This document shows positions 23,397 to 34,900 of a DNA stretch of 64,000 nt, piece after piece (within the stretch, counting starts at the first letter, position 1; every line of letters begins with the position of its first letter). The notes under the pieces are model-generated. The model was not told the DNA's origin. It worked only from the letters and a program-made list of their open reading frames with translations, and searched no databases. Position numbers and translations under genes: made by a program. This DNA comes from Hybos culiciformis (Eukaryota > Arthropoda > Insecta > Diptera > Hybotidae): the NCBI GenBank assembly GCA_964007475.1, contig OZ023273.1:143875308-143939307 (forward strand). Direction: 5' to 3'.

Positions 23397-25202
23397 GCAA
23401 CTACCTCTCACATTCACAGTAAAACAGTATACAAAACATGTTAATAAAATTTGTTGTGTGTATATACCATTGTACACCTATTTCATAAAGTAAAGTATCT
23501 GCCATAGAAAATTTATTTCGTCCCGCCAAAAAATCTATGTTTTTTTTTACTCAAAATCTATCATTGTGTTGAATAAAAATGATCAGGGATGAGATGGTTG
23601 CTTTTTTAAAAGTTACGAAATAAAACAAGACTTTTAATTTTATAAACTCATCACAGACAACATTTTATTTCTATTTTTTCTAATTTTTACATTTTTATTA
23701 AAAAAATTTAAAATAAAATATATGCGCACACGTATGAAAAAATTAATTAAATAAATTTTATTGAAATTTTCACAACATTTGAAATTACATTCAACGTTTG
23801 TAAGAAGGGAAGCTAATTTACTTACTAAATTATTTTCTGTTACATGTGAATCGAAATTTTCAGAAAACTTATCCTGAAATATTTTAATATAATTAAGAAA
23901 GTTTTGAGGAGGAACTGTTAATTTACATTTTTGAAACTGTTTAAAATTTACTAAAATAGCATTTATTTTTTTCCCATTTTCACTTTTTAATTTTTTTTCA
24001 TGTTTTTTTCCACAAAAAATTGGTTAAAGTTAATATTAATTATTATTTTAATTTCTCACATTTAAATCACTAGCGGTTGAAATTCAAATTAGCTTTAAGC
24101 TTTAAACAAAAATTCTCACATCCCTAAAATCGAGAAATTAAAGCAAAACAAAAATCATATGATTTTTATTTATTAGTATTGAGTATTTAAGGGAAACTAT
24201 GACGCGCTTAAGGCCAAAAAAATGTAAACAATGCATTTATTTTATAAAAGAACCAGGTGACTATGATAATTTTTTGTCTTTACAAAAAGATTAAAAAATT
24301 GTAAAATATAAGTAATTTTACGGTTTTCGAAATTTTTAAAAATAAGAAAATAGTTTTAAGTCGAAAATAAAATGAAATGAACTCACTTTGTTCTAAAAAA
24401 AGTGCTTAATTTTGGATTTAAAAAAAACCTGCGAAAAAAACGTAAGTAAAAGGAATCAGAAAGGCACCTTGTAAGAGGGTGGTGAATTTTTTTTTTTTTT
24501 TTGCATAAAAATTTTCGTTGTTCCTTGTTACTCTACTATAGAAATATGTTTACTCTGGCAGAATTTTAAACAGTTTCAAAAATGTAAATTAACAGTTCCT
24601 CCTCAAAACTTTCTTAATTATATTAAAATATTTCAGGATAAGTTTTCTAAAAATTTCGATTCATATGTAACAGAAAATAATTTAGTAAGTAAATTAGCTT
24701 CCCTTCTTACAAACGTTGAATGTAATTTCAAATGTTGTGAAAATTTCAATAAAATTTATTTAATTCATTTTTTCATACGTGTGCGCATATATTTTATTTT
24801 AAATTTTTTTAATAAAAATGTAAAAATTAGAAAAAATATAAATAAAATGTTGTCTATGATGAGTTTATAAAATTAAAAGTCTTGTTTTATTTCGTAACTT
24901 TTAAAAAAGCAACCATCTCATCCCTGATCTTTTTTATTCAACACAATGATAGATTTTGAGTGAAAAAAAACATAGATTTTTTGGCGGGACGAAATAAATT
25001 TTCTATGGCAGATACTTTACTTTATGAAATAGGTGTACAATGCTCTGGTATATACACAAAAACACATGACACTTGTCAATATTATATCACTCGACCTAAC
25101 GGTCTCGTGATATAAGTATTGACTCGGGTCTATGTGTTTTTGTGTATACACAACTCGTTGTAATAATCAAATTTTCTAAACATGTGTTGTAATCTATTAT
25201 AA
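23397..25202. mobile_element. Palindromic foldback element, copy B, interrupted
   Basis: The left part (GCAACTACCTCTC ... AAATTTGTTGTGTG) and the right part (ACACTTGTCAATATTATATC, CTCGAC ... GGTCTCGTGATATAA, to AATCTATTATAA) match copy A at 15846-16071. Between them lies a 1579-bp insertion with its own 8-bp TSD. Without the insertion this copy would be about 220 bp like copy A. Confidence 0.8.
23469..25047. mobile_element. Large inverted-repeat element (hAT-type TSD), ~480-bp arms
   Basis: Flanked by GTATATAC at 23461-23468 and 25048-25055. The arms (about 23469-23950 and 24560-25042) are near-identical reverse complements, beginning CATTGTACACCTATTTCATA on the left. The right tip has five additional bases, giving CAGAGCATTGTACACC when reversed, so the left tip seems shortened. 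The ~600-bp middle has no coding capacity. Arms this long and this similar suggest recent origin; read-through transcripts would form a long double-stranded RNA. Confidence 0.88.
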
Positions 25203-26086
25203 CAGTTCCGAAAAAAAAAATATGCGAACAAGGTATATAAAAGTACTTTTCATACTTTATAAGTAGAAAGAATCTGACATTTCCAGAAAAAAAAAATCGG
25301 TCCAAGGTACGAGGTATTAAAATCAAAAATAATTTTCTTTGTTGAGTTGAGACCCGATTCAAGTGTTGCAAAAGTATGTTTTGTCTTTCTTTTTCACCGG
25401 TAAATAATGTAAACAAATTTTGTTTTCTTTATACAATATTTCATTCACGTGCAAAATATAGAAAACAAAAACAACACCAAACTGTTTTTAAGGGTTTTTT
25501 TCTTCTATTTATGTCAACAAATTGTCAAATTTATTAATGACGTTTTAATTTTTAACTCAATTTTTCATTAACATTAATTTTCAAAAGAAGAAAAAAATGC
25601 GAAGCGCATAAAAAAAAAAGTATAAAAAAAAAAATTTATTATTAAATATTTAAACAATATAAATTAAGAAAAAAATTTTAAATTTTATAAAATTAAAATT
25701 ATTTTAAAATAAAAACATTCATATTTTTTGACAAGATTTTTAGTTTTGTTGGTTTCAGGTACCAGTACCAGAGAACCAGGCAAAAAAAAAAAAACACGCA
25801 AATAATGTGAAAATTTTAATGAAATTCTAGAAGGAAAAGAAAAACGTATTTTATTTTTTCTTATTTTTCTTTTGACAAACAATTTTACAATTTTTTTTTT
25901 TTCATTAAAAATTTTACCAACCATAATAAAAATAGTGGAAATTTACAGAAAAAATGAATTAATTTAAAAAAAAAATTTTTCAAATAAAAATGAAATATTT
26001 AAATAAATTTTTAAGAAAAAACTAAAAAAAAAAATAATAAACTTAAGGTTGGTTGGTTGGAGGAAAAAAACAAATTTGCTTCGAAA
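25203..26086. other. Upstream region of msl-1
   Basis: AT-rich sequence with long A runs. The promoter and 5' untranslated region of msl-1 must lie here or beyond, but I see no unambiguous TATA box or initiator. Confidence 0.4.
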
Positions 26087-28765
26087 ATGGAAACAACAAC
26101 AAAAACAACAAACAAAAATAATAACAACAGCAGCAGCAATAATAATAATAATAATAATAACAATAACAACAATGCAACTACCACTGGTGGAAACACTAAT
26201 AACAAATTTAATTTGGATCATGTTTATTGTCACACTAGTGAAACAAATTTCGTTGGTCGGAATAATTCAGGAGGAGGTCATCAGCCTGATGTTATTGGCC
26301 TTCTAAAAGAAAACAGTAATTTTTTTTTAATTTTTTATTTTAAATAAACAGAAACCTATCTATATCTAACTATGTAGTCAGATTCATCTTTTTATATGAA
26401 TCAAATATCAAAAATATCTACATCCTACATACCTACCTACTTGTAGGTACATACCCAACTACTTGTATTTATTTTTCACATAATGATAAGGGGTGAATAT
26501 TCAAAAGCAATGTTTTTATTGTATATAGGTACCCACCTACCTACCTTTTATACTTAAAACAGGTAGCAAACTTTCATCACTAAGTCTTTCTAATATTTAT
26601 ATTTTTGTTTTTAGAACAACTGAAAGCGGTACTTCTAATTCATTTAGAACTCATTCAAGAACAAGCTGAACAATTAATGGCAAAAGAGAAAATTGTAGCT
26701 GCGCTAAAAGATGAAACCGAGTTTCTCAGACATAAAATTCAAAAATACGAAAAAACTTTAACAACAAACAGCAGTCGAAAATTAATTACCTCATCTGCAG
26801 CATCAATTAAATCTAATTTGTCGTCGCCCCCGCCAGCTACTCATTGTACTGAAGAGAAAAAGGGAAATTTATTAACATCAAGCTCAATTGTAAATGAGAC
26901 ATCTTCAAAACGATTTATTAAAAATGAACCAAATGTACATCGGACGACGAGATCAACACCAACACCCACGTCCGACGAAGAAACCAAATATAAAATTTGT
27001 GATGAAAATAATTTTGGTGAAAACTCACCAAGTATTATTGGTCAGAGTAATGGTAAATTAATTAGTAAGATAATTTTACATCGGGTCTCAATACCAGAAT
27101 CAATGATTTCGCCTAATTCAATCAAAGAAGAACCTATGAATGATAAATATAAAGAAATTGAAGAACCTAAGTCACCAGTACTCCGCAGCAATAGCTACAA
27201 AAAATCACCACAGTATGTAGGTAAATCGGTTGGTGGTGGAAAACCAACAAGTTTGTTACAGCTACAAGCAGCAACTCGTAAAAGCCCAAGTCCAGTTGAA
27301 ATCAAATCAGAAGAAATTGACGATTCATTTAGCTGTGGATCATCGGGACAAGAATTTTCAGAAACACTACCTTCACATCAGGCAACATCATCAGCTGCTA
27401 ACAAAAGAAAACTATCTAGTTGTTCATCGACTACCGGACCCAATTACATTGTATCAACAAGACGTAAAAAGCGAATGCAAACAAAAAATACTGGATTCAT
27501 TTTATCTAAACGAAAATATCCATTACGCGAATGGCTGGAAGATGAAATGCCTCTGGAAGAAGCTCTGAACAAAGAAGAAGAAGAAGCTATGAAAGCAGAC
27601 GCACCTATGTTAGAAATCCCAAAATGGACTGTGAAGGAGTTTACCGGTCTTTATTGTATAGAAGGTAAATAAACATAAATTTACTTTATGTTAAAATTTT
27701 ATTATTTGAATTAAAGGACAATTTATTTTGATTTCGCTAGTATATTCAATCTACCCTCCAATCTTTTGCGATATAAAATAATTTAAGCATTGACGCCAAA
27801 TAGATTGCCAAAAAAAGGAATAAAGTTACTGTCTTTTATCTTAATTTAAAAAATAAAAAACAAATCGATCTATAATTAATAAATAATTTGTATTCATTGA
27901 CAAAATTTTCAAAAAAGGTAGTTCAAAATAACTTGCTAGTTTAAGTTTCTTAATTTCGTTCTATAATTTCTTAATTTTCTTAAAACTCATTATAAAATGA
28001 CTTCTCCAATACAATTACATGATGCAAATAAATTTGTACGTAACAGACTTTTTGATAATGTAGTTTCAACCACTATTATTGTCAATTATTTCAAACATTT
28101 CAGTTATGGTTATAATAATAAAATTAGAATAGAGAAATTTTTGAGATTTGTACCTAAAAAGATAAAATCATTGGCAATGATTGCGTTTAAAAAAAATATT
28201 ACTGGACATTGATATAATGTTTTAACAAATATTAATTTTAGGCACTGAAGATTTATCAGACGAAACCTTTTTGAAACGCCATGCTAAATTAGAACATGAT
28301 GAAAAGCGGCGTAAAAAATGGGACGTTCAACGAATTCGTGAAATACGAACAATTGAGCGTCTCAAACGACGACATTGTAAGGATGAATTACAACAACAAA
28401 ATACTGATCAAGAAGAGTTTTCATCATTTTATCCGAGTCCACATGAAGTTAAATTTATCCAAGTTACCGAAAATTTACCAGTTCAAGCCTTTGGCGAGCA
28501 AATACCAAAGTTATCAGTGTCAGAATTTCAATTGCCATGGCAGCACCATCAACACAAATCAAATAGCACAGCGGATGTTGGAATTAATTCAAGTACATCA
28601 TTTGTATTTTTAAAAAAACGACGTCGTACTCAAACCTCAACCATAACGCCGAGAAAACAAAGAATTGCAACTGCTAGTCAAAATTTAACTGAGTGTGAAA
28701 ATATCATTCCTGAAATAACAACCTTGGTAATGGTTGCTAGTAGTAGTAGTGATTTAACAAAATAA
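26087..28765 (+). CDS. msl-1: Male-specific lethal 1 homologue (MSL complex scaffold)
   Basis: Exons 26087-26315, 26615-27664 and 28242-28765, GT-AG borders, phases closing to 600 aa. Residues 18-29 are polyasparagine. Residues about 77-125 form the N-terminal coiled coil (KAVLLIHLELIQEQ, then heptads to YEKTL), which in known MSL1 binds MSL2. A long Ser/Pro-rich linker carries basic patches (NKRKLSS, TRRKKRMQ). Residues 412-about 470 are the PEHE domain, starting PKWTVKEFTGLY and including EDLSDETFLKRH, EKRRKKWDVQR; in MSL1 this region binds MOF and MSL3. The gene therefore encodes the scaffold of a histone H4K16 acetyltransferase complex; whether it serves dosage compensation here cannot be told. 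KANSL1 also has a PEHE domain, but the N-terminal coiled coil and overall size favour MSL1. ATG at 26087 is the first Met; the upstream in-frame TTG is not a start. Confidence 0.93.
26116..26175 (+). repeat. AAT/AAC trinucleotide tract coding polyasparagine
   Basis: A trinucleotide run within msl-1 exon 1 encodes Asn and Ser (AGC x3 then AAT/AAC). It is likely to vary in length between individuals. The antisense poly-Leu reading frame is a shadow. Confidence 0.8.
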
Positions 28766-31700
28766 GACATATATATTTAGACACTAAGATTATTTTACCA
28801 CTATTTGTTTATTAACTTTATTCTTTATTTCCCTTTGTCTGTGGGATGATGCAAAAATATTTTTTTAAGTTAATCCATTAAACAAAAACACGTAAAAATT
28901 AATGCACATCAGTTTTTATATCTGCACTTCAAGTCTGAAATAACTCATTTATTATAAAAACAAAAGAAATTTTATAAGTTGGAACTAGTTTTTATTTATA
29001 CATATAATATTTCATGTATTTGTCGAAGTATATTTTAATGATACTTCGGAATTAAATATTTCTCAAAAATCCACAAAATTTAAAATATTTATTTAAAAAA
29101 TTTCAAAACTACTTAAAGAAATTACTTAGTCGAAATCACAATGTCTGAATATTAAAATCCCAGTGGAATGAACTCCTGATAGCCAATTTAATGCAAAATC
29201 ATGTAGCCAAAATGCCGGAAAGGCAAAATAATGGAAATCATGATAACATAACTAGAAACATGCAAAACAAATTAAGAAAAAAAAAAAATCGCAATGGAAA
29301 TATGAAAATTTTTCTGTTTTAATTTAATTTTATTTTTTCGTATTTAGAAGATTTAGAAATTTTAAATTGGTAAAATTGTATATGAATAGGATAATAACGT
29401 TAATACGTATGATTGTAAATTTAAACATGGTATTTGATAATAAGGTTTTTTTCAATTTCCTTTGGCGCTACAGGAACTAAGGAACTACAATCTTTTTTTC
29501 CCTGCGGGCTTCGGAGACTACAATAATGATTTTGCTTAATATATAAACAAGTACATGTTCCTGGCAGGCTGCTGCGATTACAACCCCTTTTTCGAACAGG
29601 ATCTGTGGCTACGGGACCTACGGAGGGTTTAGAAAATTATATTTTGAGAAAAAATAAACCATTTCTTCCTATTTTATTAAATTTTAAATCTTTTACTCGA
29701 ATCAACTAAAATAATATATAATGTAAAGATAAAAAATATTTTAATTTCCATCCCATTCTCACAGTTTTTAATACTAGGCTTCAGTGAAAAAAAAAAATTC
29801 ACCACTTGTTCTCGTTGTTTTTTTTTACTTATATAATTTGAAATATATTTTGGAAAATAAATGTAAATAAAAAAAAATTTAACATAAAAATTTTATATAA
29901 ATATTTTACCTATGAAAAATTTAAAAAAAAAAAACTAAAAGTTCTCGACAAAAAAAATAAATTTATTTTTGTATGAAAGTTACGTTAGTAAGTAAATTAT
30001 GCATGTTTTAAGCATCATTTATTTTGAATTTCAATTAATTTTTATAAATCTAAACTTTATAAAAAAAAAAATTATATTTAGAGGTTGAGAGATTGAGAAT
30101 ACCGTTGATTAATTAAAAATATACATTTAATTTTAATAAAAATATCTTACATAATCTATTTAATATTATCATCATTCATTCATAACATTTATAAAACTTA
30201 TTATTTTATGTTAAAGTTGTTTATTAAAAAAAAAAAAAACCTAATCAATGTACGGTCCCAATCTGAATAAAAAGCTCAAAAAATGTTCTAAAAAATATAA
30301 AATTTTCTTTAAAGTAATGGCATTGGCTAGAAGAGACATCACAACGTTGAATCGAATAGAGAGTAGTCAAACATAAAACATACGAATAGTTATACTGTCA
30401 AATATTTTTGCCGATAATTTAACATAAACTTTTGAAATCTTTTGTTTTAATTAAAAAATCAAAATAATCATTTTCGACTTAAGTTTTCCTAAGTAATTTT
30501 CTCGACAAATCTAAAACAACAATTTATAAATTCATCTGTGCCTTGGTGCTAAAAGGGCCTATGTTCATTGAGTTAATAATAATAACGTTTAATGTTAATA
30601 ATAACGTTTAATGTTCTTATTAACTCCCAATCGTTTTTAGAGATCACAAATTCGAAAACTCTATTAATTATTTGGATCGGTGAAAATCCGATAACGAAAG
30701 AAGCGTGACTGATAACGAATAATTTTTAAATTTAAAATTTAAATTTTTTAATTTTTTTTTTTTTTTTTTAATTTTATTTTATTATTTTTGTTTTTTTTTT
30801 TTAACTTATTCACATCAATATAAAAATTAGGAATTCTTGGGCACAATCGAGGACTAAACATTTTTTGGGCGCCTACAATCGACATTATATTATTAATGCA
30901 TGAAAGGAAATGTCGAGTCTTGTTTGATTGAGGGCTTCTAACTCCGGAGTCCGAACTCTGAGGATCTGACACTTAACTTTATTGGAATAAAATGCTGTTG
31001 AGCATATTTTGGTATATAACAATCAAATAATGCAAATAAACTCGCACTAAAGGACAGACAGACAGAAAATGAAAACATATAGTCCGTTTTTTTCATTTTT
31101 GATGGTAAACGCGGTTTGAAACAATTTTAAAATTTTCTTTAATTTGTGAAAAAATTACCAGTGTGTTTCTTTTTTAAATTGATAAGAAAACGGCATATCT
31201 ACAGAAATGTCTTCATACTTTGTTTCAAATAAAGAGCATACTTTTTAAGCTCAAAACTGATAGTATTGTTTAATTTACTATAGTGCAAATTCGAATTTAA
31301 AAAACAAAAATTTAATTCCATTTTACGCAAAAATATTTAAATGCACGAATTGAGTTGTAGATTGTAGTTCAATTGCAGTTTTTTTTAGTTTTTTTCAATT
31401 TCAAACAGCAAAAATTAAAGCAATTTCAAGTTTGCCGAAAAAATCAATCTGATTTACGATATTATTTTCAATATTTTTTTTTTTTAACAAAATATAGTTT
31501 TTTTATATGCATTTCTTAATATTATTATATAATTTTTTTTAATATAAACTTTAAAAGGAGCTGCTATCTATATATATTTTTTAGTTAATTTTTAATTACA
31601 TATAATTATAAGTACTAACTTTAAGATATTTTATAAAAGAATTTTTTGTGAAAATTTAATGCTGTGTATTTTAGTTGTAGATACAAAATTAATGTTATAA

Positions 31701-31943
31701 GCTGAAAAAATAATCAAATAAAAAAAAATAAATGATAATTATCTTGTTTTATTTATTTATTTATCATTTAGTTATCATGATTTTTCGCGAACAAAATATT
31801 TTGTGAATTTGCAATCGGCTGGTTTCAAAAATTTATTTTAAAATTAAAATGTCTTTATTATATTCCTTAAATAAAATTTGTATAATACAATATTATACAA
31901 TGATTATTGTAATAATTTAACGAAGAAAATTTTTAAATATTAA
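28766..31943. other. Intergenic region between msl-1 and the kinase gene (convergent)
   Basis: The two genes converge here. A possible msl-1 poly(A) signal ATTAAA lies at 28877-28882. A GC-richer patch at about 29459-29640 contains degenerate repeated GGCT..GG.ACTACAA motifs. A 16-bp unit AATAACGTTTAATGTT is tandemly repeated near 30585-30615. No gene is recognised. Confidence 0.5.
31854..31859 (-). promoter_or_regulatory. Polyadenylation signal of the kinase gene
   Basis: AATAAA on the minus strand about 85 bases after the stop codon; another at 31832-31837. Confidence 0.45.
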
Positions 31944-34900
31944 CTACTTAACGCTTTGAGTTAAATATGTATCTGCAATATTTTGCCAAATTTCATCAAT
32001 TTTATTTAAATTATCTCTCCACAAAGATTCTAATGAGGTCCATCCAGCTTCTTGTGTGGTCAGCAAATATGAATTATCTGGATCTTGTGAGTGAGTATAT
32101 GTTCCTAAAACTACACTCTGGCAAAGACGACCAGCAACACATATTTTCAAAATTTCTTTTTCAATTTGTGTTATATTTCGCACTGTCGAATATCCTGCGA
32201 TAACTAAACCAGCTGTTTCTAAATCTTTTGATTGAATAATCATATACATAATTGCTATGGCTAGTTCAAAAATTAATGGTGATATACTTGTGTCTCCAAA
32301 ATCAAGGATGCCTAAAACAATAATATTTTAGTCTAATTAAATTATTTTAAATTGAATGAAGATATATCACGATTTAAATTGGTTTTTAATAATCTGACAC
32401 ATTTCCAATTTTAGTTTTAATTAAGTTTTTAACGGTGATATATGTATGCATTTATGTATTTGTATTTAATTCCAATTTATTTAGTATGGTTTATTTATAC
32501 GGTTTGGTGAAAAAAAAATGCATTATGTCGAATATCCTAAATTACCTGAAATTCGATAATCCTTTTCACCTTTCGGTATGTGAACTAAAATATTTTGTTC
32601 ATTAAAATCTCCATGAATTACACCTTTTTCAAGTTGGGGCAGCTTTGGTATGACGTTAAGTTCAAAACTGGAAATGACTTGTTCAACGATATCTTTTCGG
32701 CTCATATCCTTAATTACATAAAGAAATTCCTTCAACCTCGGAAGAGATTGTAAATGCCAGAGACTCTTATGTGTTGCATATGCTTCATGATTGAACTTCT
32801 GTAATTATTACAAAAACAATTATTAAATATAAATTTTCCTTATTTTAGGAATATACTGCAGATAGTCCACAATGGTAAATACAAAATATTTTGAATTTAA
32901 TTAAAGAATAAAAATTAATGACTAATACCAAATATATTCTTAGACTCACCTTTAATTTTGTATCTAATTTTGCCACATATTCACCAGCTTGGTAATAAAT
33001 ATGTTTTGTTTTAGGCACCTGGTGAAATACTTCACCTGATGAATTAAAAATATTCAAATAAATTAAATTTTTTTTGAGTAAATTTTACATTAATTTGAAC
33101 GTTCGGTAAAAATCAAAGGGAAAATTGTTAAATAACTTTTTTATGAAAGCTAGCCGCTTTTTATACCTTAATTAAAATTATAGTTTTCATTTAAATTATT
33201 TGTATCAATTAAGATAATGTCAATTGAGAAAATGTTTGATGTATGTTGATTACCCAGATTTTATAAAAAAGATCGTTTGAGAGACTTTTGTTGCGATTTG
33301 ATTCTTTGAATTTTTTATAAAATTTAAAGGAAACTGCTACTTACATTTGCTTAGTTGACTATAATTATGCAAGAGTATTTATTATGTATGAGAACTAAAT
33401 CTAAAGTGCTTAATTCATTTCTAAAATAAAATATTAAAATTTTTCTAAAAGTATATTAAAATTTTAGAAATATTGTCGTTAATCCTAAAACTCGACGTTT
33501 GCGGACTAAGCACCTCCAATATCAAGCTAAAACTTAAATTGATAATAGGAAAATGTTTTATATTTTGATTTAAAGATTTAAAGAACTGACAAAAATTTAT
33601 CATTAAAATTACCTGGTATATATTCTAATAGACGAACAATGTGTTTCTTTCCATTTAAATTTTCAATTGAATAATAATTTCCATTTATGTTTTTAATTGG
33701 ATTCGGACATGTAATTTGTTCATTTCCTAACAAAAAAAAATCAACTAGAATTAATATAACAAACAAACTGATAATTAATTGCAAATACTTATACAAACAT
33801 ACACATAAGACGAATAATAAATTAAAAAAAAAAATAATTTAAATTGTACAATTTATTTAATATTTACTTACGCAAAAATAGCATAAGTTCTGTTTGTGCT
33901 TCAATAAAGTCTGATTTTTCCGAATCTAGAGAATTTAATATTTTCAATACGTAACCATGTGGCCAATTGTTATTTAAAATTGGATTTTTCACATGACTAA
34001 AATGTAAAACAACATTTATTTATTATTTTCATTTTTCCATGCTATATTAAGTATTAATTTATATTTCTAATATTCTTTGTGTTAATAAATGAAAAATATA
34101 ATTAAAAAAATATGTAAATACTAATTAAAAAATTAGTTAAATGACTGTGATTAAAATTCAGTATATTCATTTAATTATTTGTAATAAAATAGAATGAAAA
34201 ATATTAGAAGAGATATTTTAATTAAAAAGATTACTGGTTTTGTAGGTACTTTTCGTATGGCGCAGAAATTCATAAAATCTAAAATTACGTAAGTTAAAAA
34301 CACATAACGAACCTGAAATCCTCTTGAGCGATTGATCTTTTTGTAAAGCTAAGAAAATCTATAAAATACATATATTTTTTTCATGAATTGAACTAACATA
34401 ATTTTAAACTGAAACGTTAAAATAAGAAACAACATAATATATATACTATTACATATCCCAAGAAAAGTAAATGTTCATATTGAAAATTAGTTTGATTTCA
34501 ATAATTTTAATTGTATTTGGCAATAAAAGAGGAGCCGCAATTTAATTATTTTGTCAATAAAAATAAATTTTTTTATTTATTTTTTTTTAAATGTAAAATA
34601 AGGTACATACATAATCAATTAATCACAAAATTTGTTTTTATAATTTTTGAGTTAAAAAGAGAATGGTCTGGGTCTGACACTTTTTTGATCGTTTTCAGAA
34701 ATTCTTAGTTAGGAGATTTTATTATAATTTTTGGGTCGTTGGACATAAGTCAGTGGCTACTTAAAAAATTGGGAAAGATTGTTGTTAGTCGATTCATATA
34801 AAATAAAACATGAATGTAATTTTTTTTTTAATTAGTCCGTATATCATCAAAATGAAAAAAATGGACTATTCTCATTTCTCGGTATCGGCGCACACTGAAA

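Noticed and set aside
26011..26233. Antisense poly-Leu/poly-Ile ORFs
   Set aside because: They are shadows of the AAT/AAC tract in msl-1 exon 1.
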